From: Lethocerus indicus
Lineage: Eukaryota > Arthropoda > Insecta > Hemiptera > Belostomatidae
Assembly: GCA_019843655.1 (NCBI GenBank)
Contig: JACDQD010000004.1
Coordinates: 29,089,872-29,153,871, forward strand
Direction of reading: 5' to 3'
Length of the DNA: 64,000 nucleotides
The notes beneath the pieces are model-generated. The model made no database searches and was not told the DNA's origin. It saw only the letters and a program-made list of their open reading frames with translations. The position numbers and the translations under genes were made by a program. Shown piece after piece: positions 52,601 to 64,000 of the stretch (positions are counted from its first letter, which is position 1; each line of letters starts with the position of its first letter).

Positions 52601-55059
52601 TAGTTTAGTTCACAACGGCCTTTGGCGAAATTCACATGTCAAATATTTACATTTAACGGTCTAAAGTTTATTTTCAGTTTAAGCTTTTTGTTTCACCTAT
52701 ATTTTCAGCCCACGTTCGTTGTTCGGTAACACTTTTTGTCAATTATCCGCCCACAACGTTAGAGGTTCTCAGAATGTCTGAAACACTCGATTGTGTCCGT
52801 ACTTTGGGGCGGTTCAAATTCTACCGAATTCTGCCGGGCGTTTAAAAATTGGCCGACCAAATTCGTCTGCCTGTTTCGCCGCTTGTAACTGTTGTTCGGC
52901 AACTGGGATATTGGGCCGTGTCACCCGCTCAATAACACACCCTCTCTCCTCTCCAATATCTCATAAGTCCAATCGTTGACAACCTGTTTTTTAACGCTGC
53001 GACAACCAAAGTTGAGCCCAGCTCTGTTTTATAGAGGCATTTTTAAATTATAACTGAAATATCCTCTCCATTTAGTCATTAACCGCATTATCACTAAAGA
53101 ATTAATGATTGTTAATGTAGAATAATAATAAATGATATTCTGAATATAAATATTGAGGAATAGGAACATGTACATGGGACGGCATGCAATCCAGTATACT
53201 GTACTAATTGTAATTGCGTAGCTGGTTCGATTCTGAATATTGGTATATATATATAATAAACAGTTATTAGTATATTCATAACATTCTACTGTGATTTAAC
53301 AACCTGTATGATAAATGTCTGTGCACAATTGGCTACAGCTATATGACTGTTTGAAAACTTTCATCAGCGAGGCGAGTTACTTGAATTTGTCCGCTGGAAT
53401 TTTACGAAAACTTCCGCCTGCAATTAAGACAATGTTTAGTAAAGGCGGCGGCAGTTTCAAAGAGAATTGTCGCCTCGGGGCCGAACGTTAGAAAGACGGT
53501 ATCCGGTGCCCGGGGCAAGTGTTATAGACGCTAAATTGTCAAAAGTCAATCCATTAGCATACTCTCGAGCTCAAACAACGAGCCCTCTGAATCTCTTATC
53601 GCAGCCCTCTTCCCTTCGTAAGTGTTTGACTTTGTCTTGGAAATACCGAAACGGCCCTCCACCGACACTCGACCCAATCCGCCAATAGAGATCTCGACTG
53701 TTTCGAGAGGGTAAATACCGGCCAAGAGACAAAGTTGGGCCGCCGAAAACGGTAGGATGACGCGTCGGGTGACAAGATTCGATTTTCGACCGATTTTAAG
53801 CTAGAAGAAGTGGGTTTCGTACCGTTGAGACCTTGGCACCATAAGTACAATATTTAGGCTATGTTCAGATCAGGATGAACGACAATCCAATATTGCCATT
53901 GCATTTTCTCGCCCGAAGAATAGGGTAAATAAATATATAGGTATGCGTAATAATTTATTCATATTTAATGTCTGTGTGTGTTTACAGATGATAGTGAGAG
54001 TACGCATGCACTACCAGTTAGCCTAAACCAAATTAAATAGGCTCGGGAGCCCGTTCACACCATAAATATTGTTTATTTATTACGGTAACCCAATACAGGG
54101 CGGAATTTAGTTGCATTCTCTCAGTTCTGAATAAATTATAGCACCAAGCGAATACAGCCAATAGGTGTGGGAGCTAAATAGAAGACGACAGCAACGGTGT
54201 GTTTCCTTTATAAATTGGAATTTGAAGTTCTCCTTTGCAACTGGGTCAGTCGAGTTTCAAGTAATGCAAACAGAATGTCCCGCATATGAAAAAAACTTCT
54301 CAGTGGAATCGCATTTTCAGGATTCCATTCTATACGCTGTACAAAACGGGCATTACTAATATTATTATGGATAGCAATAAAGTATAACACGATCTTCTAA
54401 TTCGCGTTCAAACACGTGGGGCTTTCAAGACCTATTTCATATTTAAATTCCTTCTGACACATCTCTGGTGTGTCTGTTAGGTTACATTATTATTTTCACA
54501 CTATTACTGTTGTAACCATTTTTATGTTACGTAATAAATAATAGAATACATGTAGTATTCTACGGAACAATGCACGTTCAGAAATGTATCCAATTCTATT
54601 TATCCAATTGACTTTATTCATGGCCAATAGACCGATTCCATTATAATGACGAGAGAGTATCCTCTTCGTAATGACTGCTGGAGCCCTGTATAAGACTCCA
54701 CTTTTACCTTACAATACCAATCATTTCTAGCGGAGTATTCAAATATTATCTTTCCGACGCAACTGGGGGGAGGGTTTGACTTTTGAAAACGTAATAACGA
54801 CGATTAAATATAACAAAGATATATTGTCAATTTAACACGGCAGTTGACAAAGTGAAAGTCGGGGCGCGTAATGAATAAATAATAAAACAAATTTGGCCCT
54901 CGGACGCAAATTCAAATAGGAACCGGAAATTAAATAATTGACGATGTCAAACAGACGAAATGCGGGTGAAAAAATTCAGACAGCTTCCCTTCTCCAAACC
55001 GTGGAAAGAAAAACGTAATTGAGACTCCAAACCGACTCTTTTCTTATATAAATTTTAAT
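49641..55059. other. Non-coding DNA, nothing recognised
   Basis: A 5.4-kb stretch without recognisable coding exons. It includes a G8 run at 50046-50053 and AT-rich DNA around 50500-50760. Small ORFs (60-104 codons) are scattered and show no domain. Confidence 0.45.
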
Positions 55060-55790
55060 TTTTCTTCCCGGCGACCGGGCCGGTAGCCCGGGCCCGGGGT
55101 CCTACTTTTTTGCGCTCCTCAAACTCGCCCGGTCTTTTCCTATTTTTTTCTTCATATTCCTTGCGGGCCGACAAAGGGGCGCGAAAATGAAGAGTGACGT
55201 CTCATCACGGTAATTGAAGTTCTTCTTCCCGGCAGTCGGATTTCTCCGGGCGAGAGGGCAGAAATGAATTCTTCCCGGCGAAGTTTCGAGCTTCCACCGT
55301 CCACTTATTCCCCCATTTTTTTAAAAATTCCTTTCGAGTCCCCTCTAATAGCCGGCCGATTAATATATCGCCGGTGGGGACAAAAAAGAATTAAAATTAA
55401 TATTAGGTAAACCGTCGTCGGTGGCTGAAATATTAGGCGGATCCAGAAACGCTCGACGGCCCCCCCCCTCTCTGAAAGAAACAACAATGGGGCGCCCCGC
55501 AGAGCGGAAACTGTAACGAATGGGTCGCCATTTAATCATGTCTACAAACATGTACCTCCTCGCCCGACCTCCCGACCCCCGACCCCCGACCCCTCTGCAC
55601 AGAAACAAACTCCCGTATCACTAAAACGAATACCCGGCCGGCCGCGGTACAAAGCCGAAATCGGCGGACCGTGGACCCGAACAGTCCGCCCTGAATATCC
55701 TAAATAAAAAGCCGATCCCACAAATTACTCCTCGAGCGGTTTCTTCCGTCCCAGCAATGCCGGCCACCGCCACACTTTTTCTATACCGCA
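55060..55790. other. GC-rich island with CCCGACC repeats
   Basis: A GC-rich segment containing a C9 run (55460-55468) and a short array of CCCGACC-type units (55563-55593). Minus ORFs of 60 and 82 codons overlap in different frames and have no domain. Confidence 0.45.
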
Positions 55791-58700
55791 TTCGCTGGAC
55801 CTTAAAAGTACTTTAAGCAGGAGAATCGTGCCATATTTTTTACTTATACGAGCTTAATTTGGACACAAATTTCGAACTATCACCCTGAAATATCTTAGGC
55901 CACTTTATTCAGTCAAGCCAGAAAATAATAACTGTAGAGGTTAATAAAATAAATACTAGTATTTTTAATGCAATGTTTAATAAATAGCCTATTAACTATA
56001 AATCATCCGAGAGTCCTAAAGAGGCAATGATAATCCGTAGTTTTAATAGTCACTCTCTTTTGATCCCCCTCTCTACCGACGTTTACCCCAAGAGCTCATC
56101 AAGTGAAGCGCTGAGATACGAAGATTAACTCTCTGAAACTTTCTTTCGCTAATTATTACTTTGTTTAATTCCCTCTTTTCCAAATCTTAACCTTTATTCA
56201 CCCCCCCGCCCCCTGATCCCGAAGACCCTCGGTCGGCAGCAAACTGAAGTTTAGCTCGCTTTTTCCGGTCAAAATTTGCACCAATCCGCGTTTATTCCAC
56301 ATCCCTTGACGCAATTATCGTATCCGTTTCAAATCTGAACATCTGAATAGGCATTTTACAACAGAGTTTAGCGAAGTCCTTCTTAGCAACGACTTCACAG
56401 TAGAAAATGATCAGCAATAGTATCGTTACGATTTCAATGAATTGAATGAGGAAAACTATGTTTAATATCCAAAAATTATTTTATTTTATCCCAAAATATA
56501 TTTGCATCTAATCCGGGTATTACAAGATCCTTAATGGCACAAGATCGTAATAGAGAAAGCAGTTTTACAGTTTCTAACATTTCTTAAAATACTGCACATT
56601 AAGACTTCATATGCATTCCCCAATTATTGAAATTCCTTTTTGTCACAGTAACTACTAACAATTATTAATGAAAGATTATTAAGTACAATATATCGTAAAA
56701 TTAATCAAATGAAAGGATTACTTTATTAATAATAAATATTACTTCCATTCATTTAGAAAATTGTGTCCCTAAAATTAATATTTCATTTCTCTTTTCATGG
56801 TTTGCCTCATATTACTAGAAAACTTATTGCAGATACTTTAATCAGGGCAAAGTTGATTTTCCAAAAGAATAATTCATAGGGAGGGGTCAACGTTGATGAA
56901 ATATCGCGTAGTTATCTTGTAAAATCGTTTTTTTTTTTTTTAACAGCGGAACTTCCGACAAACTACTAAACCGGGATTAAAAAGCCAAGTTAGCAGGGGG
57001 AAGAAAGTTTAGTGGGGTCCGCGCTAATTTGTACGCTTGGAGATACATGGCGGGGAGTTGGGGGAGGAAAGAAGGATTGAATGGGGCTGGGCGTTAATCC
57101 ACTTCGTCTGCGGATTTATCCCCAGCCAACTGCCTATTCAGTTTCGCGTCGGTACCTCTTTAATTAATAAACCTTCCGTAAACAATTTAATCTGGAAGGG
57201 TGAAGCTAGTTTTATCAATATATCGGAGCTAGTTGAGATCGATAGTCTCGTTACTGAAGGTGAGACATCGGGTGTTGAAATATATATATGAAGGCCTGCC
57301 AATATTACTAATGGAATGACGCGCTTAGGACACAAACAATGTAATTGAAGAAAATAAACACACAGTTGGTGAATGAAACCCCTCATGTTATTGAACTTAT
57401 CTCATACTGTAATATAAAAAACAGTAGGAGCACATTATTCTAGTAAATAATAATTAAAAATAAACTAAAAGATTAGATTGATTAAATCGGCAAGAAATTA
57501 CCTGTGGGATGTTTCCGTTTTTAAATTGCTGCCTCAGTAAGTGCGCTAGATATGAGTATACTGTGGATAAATAGTAGAATATGACACGTTTGGTTAATGG
57601 CAGTAATAATGACGTGACGAATGATGTATTTCTTTTGGCTTCGTTGTGAGCTTCCCAGTTGGCTATTTGCTGGACAAAGTTGGGGGCAAACTAAGTTTTA
57701 TATCTTAACAGCCGACTTAAGGGCTCGAGGGATGCGTTGTTGGAGTGCGGTAGAGTGAAGATGAGCCACTCTTTTAAAGTGTAGTCTGAATCTCTGTCCC
57801 TTCTTCCCCCCCTCCCTCTTGCAGGTATCAATTACGCGCCCACAGTCATGAAGTTATGATAGAAGCGTTCTGGATAAATTTCAATGCTTCATAATTGACT
57901 ATCTTAGACTGCATGATTCATCCTCCGTGGGTAGATAACTACAATATATCTTAGCCCCAGTCCTATATATATCTATAAATTTGGAAAAATGAATAGTATC
58001 ACATTACTATGTTAATGTCCACAATGGTAAATAGTAGTTACCATTAAATTAGATCAATACAATTGATTATTGTAATCTGCAACAATAGTAGAAATAATAC
58101 ATTAATGCTATTTACAACTATTTCAAAAATATACCAATTTCGTTACATTTATTCAGGATGTTTTTCGTCCACGACACTTGGACTTACTATAATTCCTTAC
58201 GTTTATACACCCTTCATAGGGAAAATGGGTTAATTTTGTTAGATGCTGGTCACGTTTCGCATTACTTCAAAACACTAAGACTTGTGAACGAATTCAGTGG
58301 GAATAAATAATGAAAAAATCTGTCTTTGAGGTACAATAGAGTTGTCCAATATTAAAAATATTGCATGTGGCCACTCGTCGCCGGGTATATTTAGTTTAAT
58401 GGGAACACGAAAAAATATAAGCGTAATTCGGGTAGTGTTTTTTCTGCCCCCACAACCAACCTCGATTTAACAAAAACAGGGCTTCTTTTTCATCGGCTCC
58501 AGATCGAGGCCGAGCTGAAAATTTAACCGTCTGAAGTTAATTACCCGTAACCTACGCTCCCCCTCCCACCATAACCCAACCCAACCGTGTCCGGGACCGC
58601 GGGTCCTCTTATGATGCGCAACACAGGCCTCTACGGCTGTAATTCCTGCCGAAAATATCTCAGCCGGGTAATTTATAAAAGTTTCTCCCGCACCGGGTTT

Positions 58701-61316
58701 CTACATCAGGAACAGGCCAGTTTTTACCTCACACGCATTTTTTTTAAACTGGAAATCGCCCCCAGAAAATTACCTATGGTTTGGACAGGGTGAGTGGAAT
58801 AGAAAATTCCAAAATTACTTGGAGAGATACTGAAAGTCCTTAATAAACGACAACGAAATTGAAAGACGATTGTAAACATTATTTGAAAAACGACTAGCTC
58901 TAAGTGTAATATATTTTCATATTATTTAAATAGAGGACAATGCCTATTCATAAATGTTGAAAGTAGAATATATTAGCAACGAAAATAATAAAACTAATCA
59001 TGCTGAAGCCAGAAAATACAATTTTTCGTTGGCTAACTAAATTGAAAGGAAAGGACGTACACCATTTCACTTTAACACAATGCGCATATAAATAGAGTAC
59101 TGTTTTTTTTAATTTTCTCAAGTTATATAGTATAAAACTAAAGTGGAATTTATCGATCCAGAGTGGGGCAAATAAAAGTTCTCCGAGCCGGTGGAGAGGC
59201 AATGGGCGGCAATCGATAGAACGCGTCCAACTACAACTTTATTAAAGTTAACATCTGACTCTTTAACCGACGATCAAATAACTTCCAGGCCGGTTTTTCA
59301 GACATATTGGAACCTTCCTATATGGGGCGATATGAACTGTATTTTGTGTCCATATTGCGCGGCACATCTGATGCCACAGTTCAAATTGCACTGATGTGGA
59401 ATATTACCTGACTTTTATATTAGGCATATAACTCCGGTCCTGGAATTGTTCATGCGGTACATATTTATTGAATATTTGTGCAAATACCAGATAATAACGT
59501 ACGGATTGGCATAAATCATAGCAATATTCGAAATTTCTATTACCTTAGATTTTATCTTAAATATTTGCGTATTTGCCTCTAGCATTTGGAAAAACTAAAT
59601 AATTGGTAAATGAAAAATAATCAGAAATTTAATACGAAGTGTGGGACAAAAAATAATGGCGTTTACTACTGAAACATTCGTGTAAAACGTTTTTTTATCC
59701 TGGCGCATAAAGTTTGCGCGTTCAAAAAAGAAAATGAAAGGTCGGCTAGTAACAATTAGTATTCATGGAACCTTTAGGTTGATGACGGCAAATTATGCAT
59801 GTGCATAACAGACAAATATTTTGTGCTCTTCCTATCTGTACGTAAATAACGATATAGAGGAGGACGCGGACTTGCCATCGTCACGAAAATTTACCTACCT
59901 AAACAAACCAATAGACGCCAGCCTATGAATTTGAAATTGAAATTTAGCGAGATAAATAGGATAAGTAAGAAAATCCATAAGGTAATTTATGAATTATGAA
60001 TTTCTACTGGCTCTGTAGAAACCAGTTTCGCTGACCAACGGAATCAATTATACTCTCCTCCCCTATTATACTCCCCAATTTATGGCTGAATAAGGAGGTA
60101 TAAGGAGGTCGCTCCAATATAGGTTGTTACAAACGAGATAATGGCGGTGTTCCCAGCAGTGAGGAGGCCAAAAATAAAACTTAATCCCAAAAGTAAATTC
60201 TTCCATCCTTTTATCTCGTAGATTTCAGTTATTAATTGCTTAAGTGCTCCCCGGGAGGACGGGATATTTAGTTGGGGCAACTGTTTACCGGATGAATTAC
60301 GGTAATCTATCGTCGCTCGGATAAGAACTTTTATTTAAATCGTATTAATAGCTACCTATCTTATAATTTAGGATAATATATTGAATCCTTCAGAGGGAAC
60401 CGTCTGATAAGAGATCGCGTCCCAGTCGACCCGCTCAGTCAAGAACCTCTAGATGGAATACCATTTAACTGCCCCCGGCGGGTATTTGAAATATGCGTTC
60501 TCTGAACTTGTTTACTCGCGATTTACATAAATAAATCCTCGCTCGCTCTCCCATTGTCGTCTCGACCGTGCAACAGGAAACGACCCGGTTTGAAATATTT
60601 TTGCCGGAATAGTTGAGAGGACCGAGTTTTCCCTGTCTCTAAAACACTTGTAAAATTTAATTTTTATGCTTAAACATTACGATGATTCAAAGTCCTGACA
60701 ACTAGTAAAGTTTAATTACGAGTACTTAATCAAGCTTAAGTACGATCCTCTCAAGCATTGTCTCAAACATCCATTAATTTTCTTTCACATCACTGCTTGT
60801 TGGGACTTTAATAGCATTAATAGAAATTTTACTGGAGTCACGATTTTTCACGAAGTTTCACATAAATTGTATGTAAACAGTATTTGAAAACATTAGTGCG
60901 ACAGTGTCATTAATTTGTACAGAAATTATCTCATCAAATCATCCTCGACACATGTATAGCGCATGTATGCAATAAATAATTGTAGAAATATAATACAGTT
61001 GATCGAATAAAAAATTTTTAAAAATACGACAGAAATGAGAGGCCGTCGGACATGCGCTCCAACTGTTTATTATTGCGCACGGTTATTATGGTTCATCAGC
61101 AGCCGGTACACTTAACTGCAGTCGGTTTAATACAAACGTAATGCCGGTGGCAATGGAGAGAAATCGAATCCTGCTTCAGACCAAGTTTGCTAATTGGGAC
61201 GGACGATATGCATTAACAGTGTAGTGATCGCCCCGCAGGTTGCCCCCATCCCCCTCCACCCCGTGGTATTCTACACGCCTGCTACATTCGTACTGCTCGC
61301 TAATGTACCAACGGGG
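55791..61316. other. Non-coding DNA, nothing recognised
   Basis: Mostly AT-rich, with minor GC-rich patches at about 57000-57070 and 58550-58620. A minus ORF at 60080-60280 is hydrophobic but unassigned (see rejected items). No exon or repeat boundary was recognised. Confidence 0.45.
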
Positions 61317-61360
61317 CGCTACTAAAGATGGCCAGAAACCGAAAACACTCTACCACAAGA
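61317..61360 (+). repeat. Degraded third copy of the hammerhead-like repeat
   Basis: GCGCTACTAAAGATGGCCAG then CCGAAAAC follows the order of GCTACTGAAGATGGCGAGCAGCCGAAACC-type DNA at 26602, with several substitutions. The G of CTGA is lost (CTAA), so the catalytic core is broken. The match extends weakly to an AAGAC motif. Confidence 0.35.
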
Positions 61361-62109
61361 CTACGTAAGCCAGTGGACGTTTATTCCAAATTATATTTTT
61401 TCATATTATTAGCAGTTATCCGGCTAATCTATTCCTATTTAAGATCTCTCTATGATTTGATTTATTATTTACAAGATTAAATTTGAATAAACCGAATCTG
61501 ATCGAGATTAGGACCAAAAAGGCGAGACGGTAAATGAAGTCCGGCAATAGTATTTATTCCAAATCTCTGTGAACCCAGAAATAAATAATTTAAAAAATTA
61601 TACAATATACCAGGTTCATGTGACTTCTTCAGTTATTCATTAAAAATAAAAAGGAATTTATAATAAGCAAAAATCATAATGGGTAAAGATCGTGATTTTT
61701 GTCTAAAGTAAACATGTTATGAATCCCGAATAAATATTTAAGCTCAATAAAATGAAATAATAATAATAACTCAATAATAATTAAACCTAATTCAATTAAT
61801 AATTATTAAAAAACTTATTAATTTCGAAAAGATTTAATTACATCAAATAAATCCTGTAGCGAATGAAATATGAATAAATTACGTGCATATTTTACTGGAA
61901 CCTCTCTGTAAATTTTAAAGCGTTACATGTATGGTTATGTGAATTAAGAACGTGTATTATCGAAGGTCAAAATGAATTATGATTTTACTATCCGAATTGT
62001 CGTGTGGAAGCAGAAACTGGGTTAGAATAGTGACGAGTGAGATGTGAAATTGTTTGCGTTTCCTCGGCGTTTTTGTGAAACATTTTCCTTTTTACGGTCC
62101 ACCGGCTGA

Positions 62110-62570
62110 ACTGCTGTGGAACCGCGCGCTTATCAATCTTTGGGCTCTGGAGGCGGGGCAGTTTCGGACACACGGATGAGGGGTGGCCGGAGGGACGTCC
62201 CGCTCGTCTCCGGACGAAAATCCGTTTGCGGTATGCCCGGTGTCGGCGCGAACCGGGTCAATCCCCCGAGAGCTCGGGCTCCGCCGGAACGGGCGATTTT
62301 AAGGGAGAAAGGAAGGGTGGACAAAGGGGTGAGAGGGAGGAGGAGGAGGTGGAGGAGGAGGAGGCGGCGGAGTGAGACGTCGGTACGGAGGCGACGTCGC
62401 CTGACCCCCGTCGACAACAAAAACGGTATTAAAGCGCCAACATCCATCAACCCCCCTCCAACCCCCTACAACCCCAAAGGACTCCAGCCGCAAACTGAAT
62501 TTAATTAAGATACCGACTCGTTCCCGCCCCCGCCCCTGTCCCGGCCGGCCACCTTTCATCCGTACCACAG
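62110..62570. other. GC-rich island with GGA repeat
   Basis: A GC-rich segment containing a polypurine (GGA)n run (62331-62372). Overlapping ORFs lie on both strands (130 codons plus, 105 and 91 minus) and are largely Arg/Gly- or Pro/Leu-rich translations of the low-complexity DNA. I see no real gene. Confidence 0.5.
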
Positions 62571-62888
62571 ACACAGCCCAATTTAATAACGATTTATAAT
62601 TTTATCCCATTGGCCAATTTGGTTACCCACGACGGAATGACTACCACCGTATGAGCAATATCTATATATTAATACATCGCAATTTAATTAAATGTATTTG
62701 AATTTATAAAAACACCTGCTCTATGTACATCCATCTACACACATTATTTATCTACGGTTTACAGCGTTATTAATATTAAAATTAATATTTCTCGTTTGAA
62801 ATACATAATTACGCTCTATATATATTATAATGTAGAGTGTCTTCATACATTACATGAAACATATATATCTTAGTTCAGTAATATTTCT

Positions 62889-63335
62889 CTCATAAATAAA
62901 TTTTTTTTAGCCTTTTTTATTTTTGTACAATCAACTACATATAGTTATTGGTACAAATGTTGAGTGTTTTCTTTTCACGTGAATGTCTCGATAAAAGAGA
63001 TCACACAATGACGGCACTTTTTTCACATGAACAGTTTACGGCTTCGGACTAAGAAGATCTCTGGGCCAGTGGCGTTTGAGCCGACGCGGGGGAGATAATG
63101 GATGGGTAGAAGAGGAAAGGGACTGAACGAGTGGATTTGGATGTGGAGAGAGGCGGGAATGGAATTTGAGGAAGCGTGATTTTGCGACTTCGTCGACTGT
63201 CGGTATGTTGAGGTCATTATGGATTGTTCGGTTAGCAACATACCGGGGAGCATTAAGGATGGTACGAAGGACTTTTGACTGGAATCTCTGGATGCGGGCG
63301 ATGTTGGATTTCTTGGCGGAACCCCTCATAAATAA
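62889..63335 (-). mobile_element. Jockey-derived 3'-end retroelement unit, copy B, with target-site duplication
   Basis: The 425-bp body (62900-63324, minus sense) starts GGGTTCCGCCAAGAAATCC and ends in an A-rich tail. It is flanked by the 11-bp direct repeat CTCATAAATAA at 62889-62899 and 63325-63335. This copy keeps the best reading frame of the Jockey ORF2 C-terminus: SAKKSNIARIQRFQSKVLRT, then ILNAPRYVANRTIHNDLNIP and, near the end, RRLKRHWPRDLL. The endonuclease and reverse-transcriptase core are absent. The first codons visible in the frame come partly from flanking DNA, so this is not a start. Confidence 0.9.
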
Positions 63336-64000
63336 TAAAATTCGAATATTGAACGGCTTAAAATATATTCTTCACGTTTTAAATCAACTTCAATTTTCTC
63401 ATAGATAATCACTTATTCATACATATATTTATGTCGAAGCAATACCACCAATAACAAACGAATTGTAGCAGATGTGGAGAAGACAATAGATAACTGGTCT
63501 GCAGTCCGAGGAGGTAACGATGGAGGGGATAAAGCGTTAGATCGTCAAAGAGACCGGATAGGGGTCAAGGGGTAACACAATGTGTGGGGGATCCTCACTA
63601 GCACGGGTAGGATAGAGACTTTTCATTAAGCTGCCAGTTCCTTTAAGATAATGACAATAATGAACCGAGAAAACAGCGGCATGCAAGGGATGCGAATGTT
63701 TTTGTGTGATGTTTGTTTATTATTGTAATTTTCCCGATTATCATACCAATAATGAACATCAGTTATTTTGTAAGTCCCAGTATATCTTTTATATAAATGT
63801 AATCCCGCGGGGCGCATCTATTAACTGACATATTTGTATTTCAGACGATGTTATGTACATTTAAAGGGAATAAAGTATTTGTAAATGGTCCGAAGTCGGG
63901 ACGGAAGGCCTAGAATATAGGACATGATCTGATACGCACCGAATTCATGAGGCACTTAAGGGCGGGTTCGGAGGGCAAAACCTTCACGTACCGCAGTAAA
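63336..64000. other. Non-coding DNA to window end
   Basis: AT-rich with small GC-rich stretches. No gene, RNA or repeat was recognised. Confidence 0.5.

Noticed and set aside
53222..53233. tRNA B-box-like GGTTCGATTC
   Set aside because: No A box, acceptor stem or cloverleaf can be built around it.
58226..58234. Possible piggyBac right end (GGGTTAA)
   Set aside because: No TTAACCC partner upstream within about 2 kb.
60080..60280. 66-codon minus-strand ORF with two hydrophobic stretches, resembling a membrane-protein fragment
   Set aside because: Hydrophobic translations arise easily from AT-rich DNA, and I could not match it to a family. It might be revisited with a protein search.

Overview
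This window looks like nuclear DNA from an insect. The only host coding sequence I can support is two short exons on the minus strand, at 40724-40873 and 19983-20117. They encode adjacent parts of a furin/kexin-type proprotein convertase that looks like insect Furin-1. The first exon carries the end of the propeptide with an R-K-K-R autoprocessing site. The second carries the catalytic-aspartate block (SILDDGI...HPDL). Both exons are phase 0, have consensus splice sites, and join without a gap across a 20,606-bp intron. Unless an exon escaped me, the remaining ~20 kb on the left and ~23 kb on the right are also introns or flanks of this gene, because I found no other furin exon. The AT-rich background, large introns, Jockey-type LINE tails, piggyBac-type elements and insect-like convertase all point to an arthropod. 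I cannot name the order from this sequence.

The rest of the window is non-coding DNA with mobile-element debris. (1) Three ~410-425 bp units derived from the 3' end of a Jockey-clade LINE (8847-9257 minus, 46787-47196 plus, 62900-63324 minus) all begin at the same base of the parent element. Two of them have clear target-site duplications, so they look like a discrete short non-autonomous (SINE-like) family. (2) Three piggyBac-superfamily elements have TTAA duplications and CCC... inverted termini: 16840-17460 (still carrying a broken transposase N-terminal fragment), 47939-48230, and 48743-49134 (with three exact-period 45-bp repeats, each holding a 19-bp palindrome). (3) A repeat family at 9697-9955, 26546-26706 and, weakly, 61317-61360 contains a hammerhead-ribozyme-like core. 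It resembles Penelope-like element termini.

Left to right: 1-8846 has no recognisable gene. 8847-9955 holds a Jockey tail and the inverted hammerhead-like repeat. 10-19.9 kb has GC-rich patches, microsatellites and the piggyBac fossil. 20-40.7 kb is the furin intron with one more hammerhead-like copy. 41-64 kb holds an alternating tandem repeat, the Jockey/piggyBac cluster at 46.8-49.1 kb, several GC-rich islands, and a final Jockey tail. Long poly-G/poly-C tracts (8-15 bases) recur throughout. No rRNA, tRNA, CRISPR array or prokaryotic-style operon was found. Almost all other open reading frames look like chance ORFs. I did not find a new multi-gene system; the most unusual items are the repeat families above.
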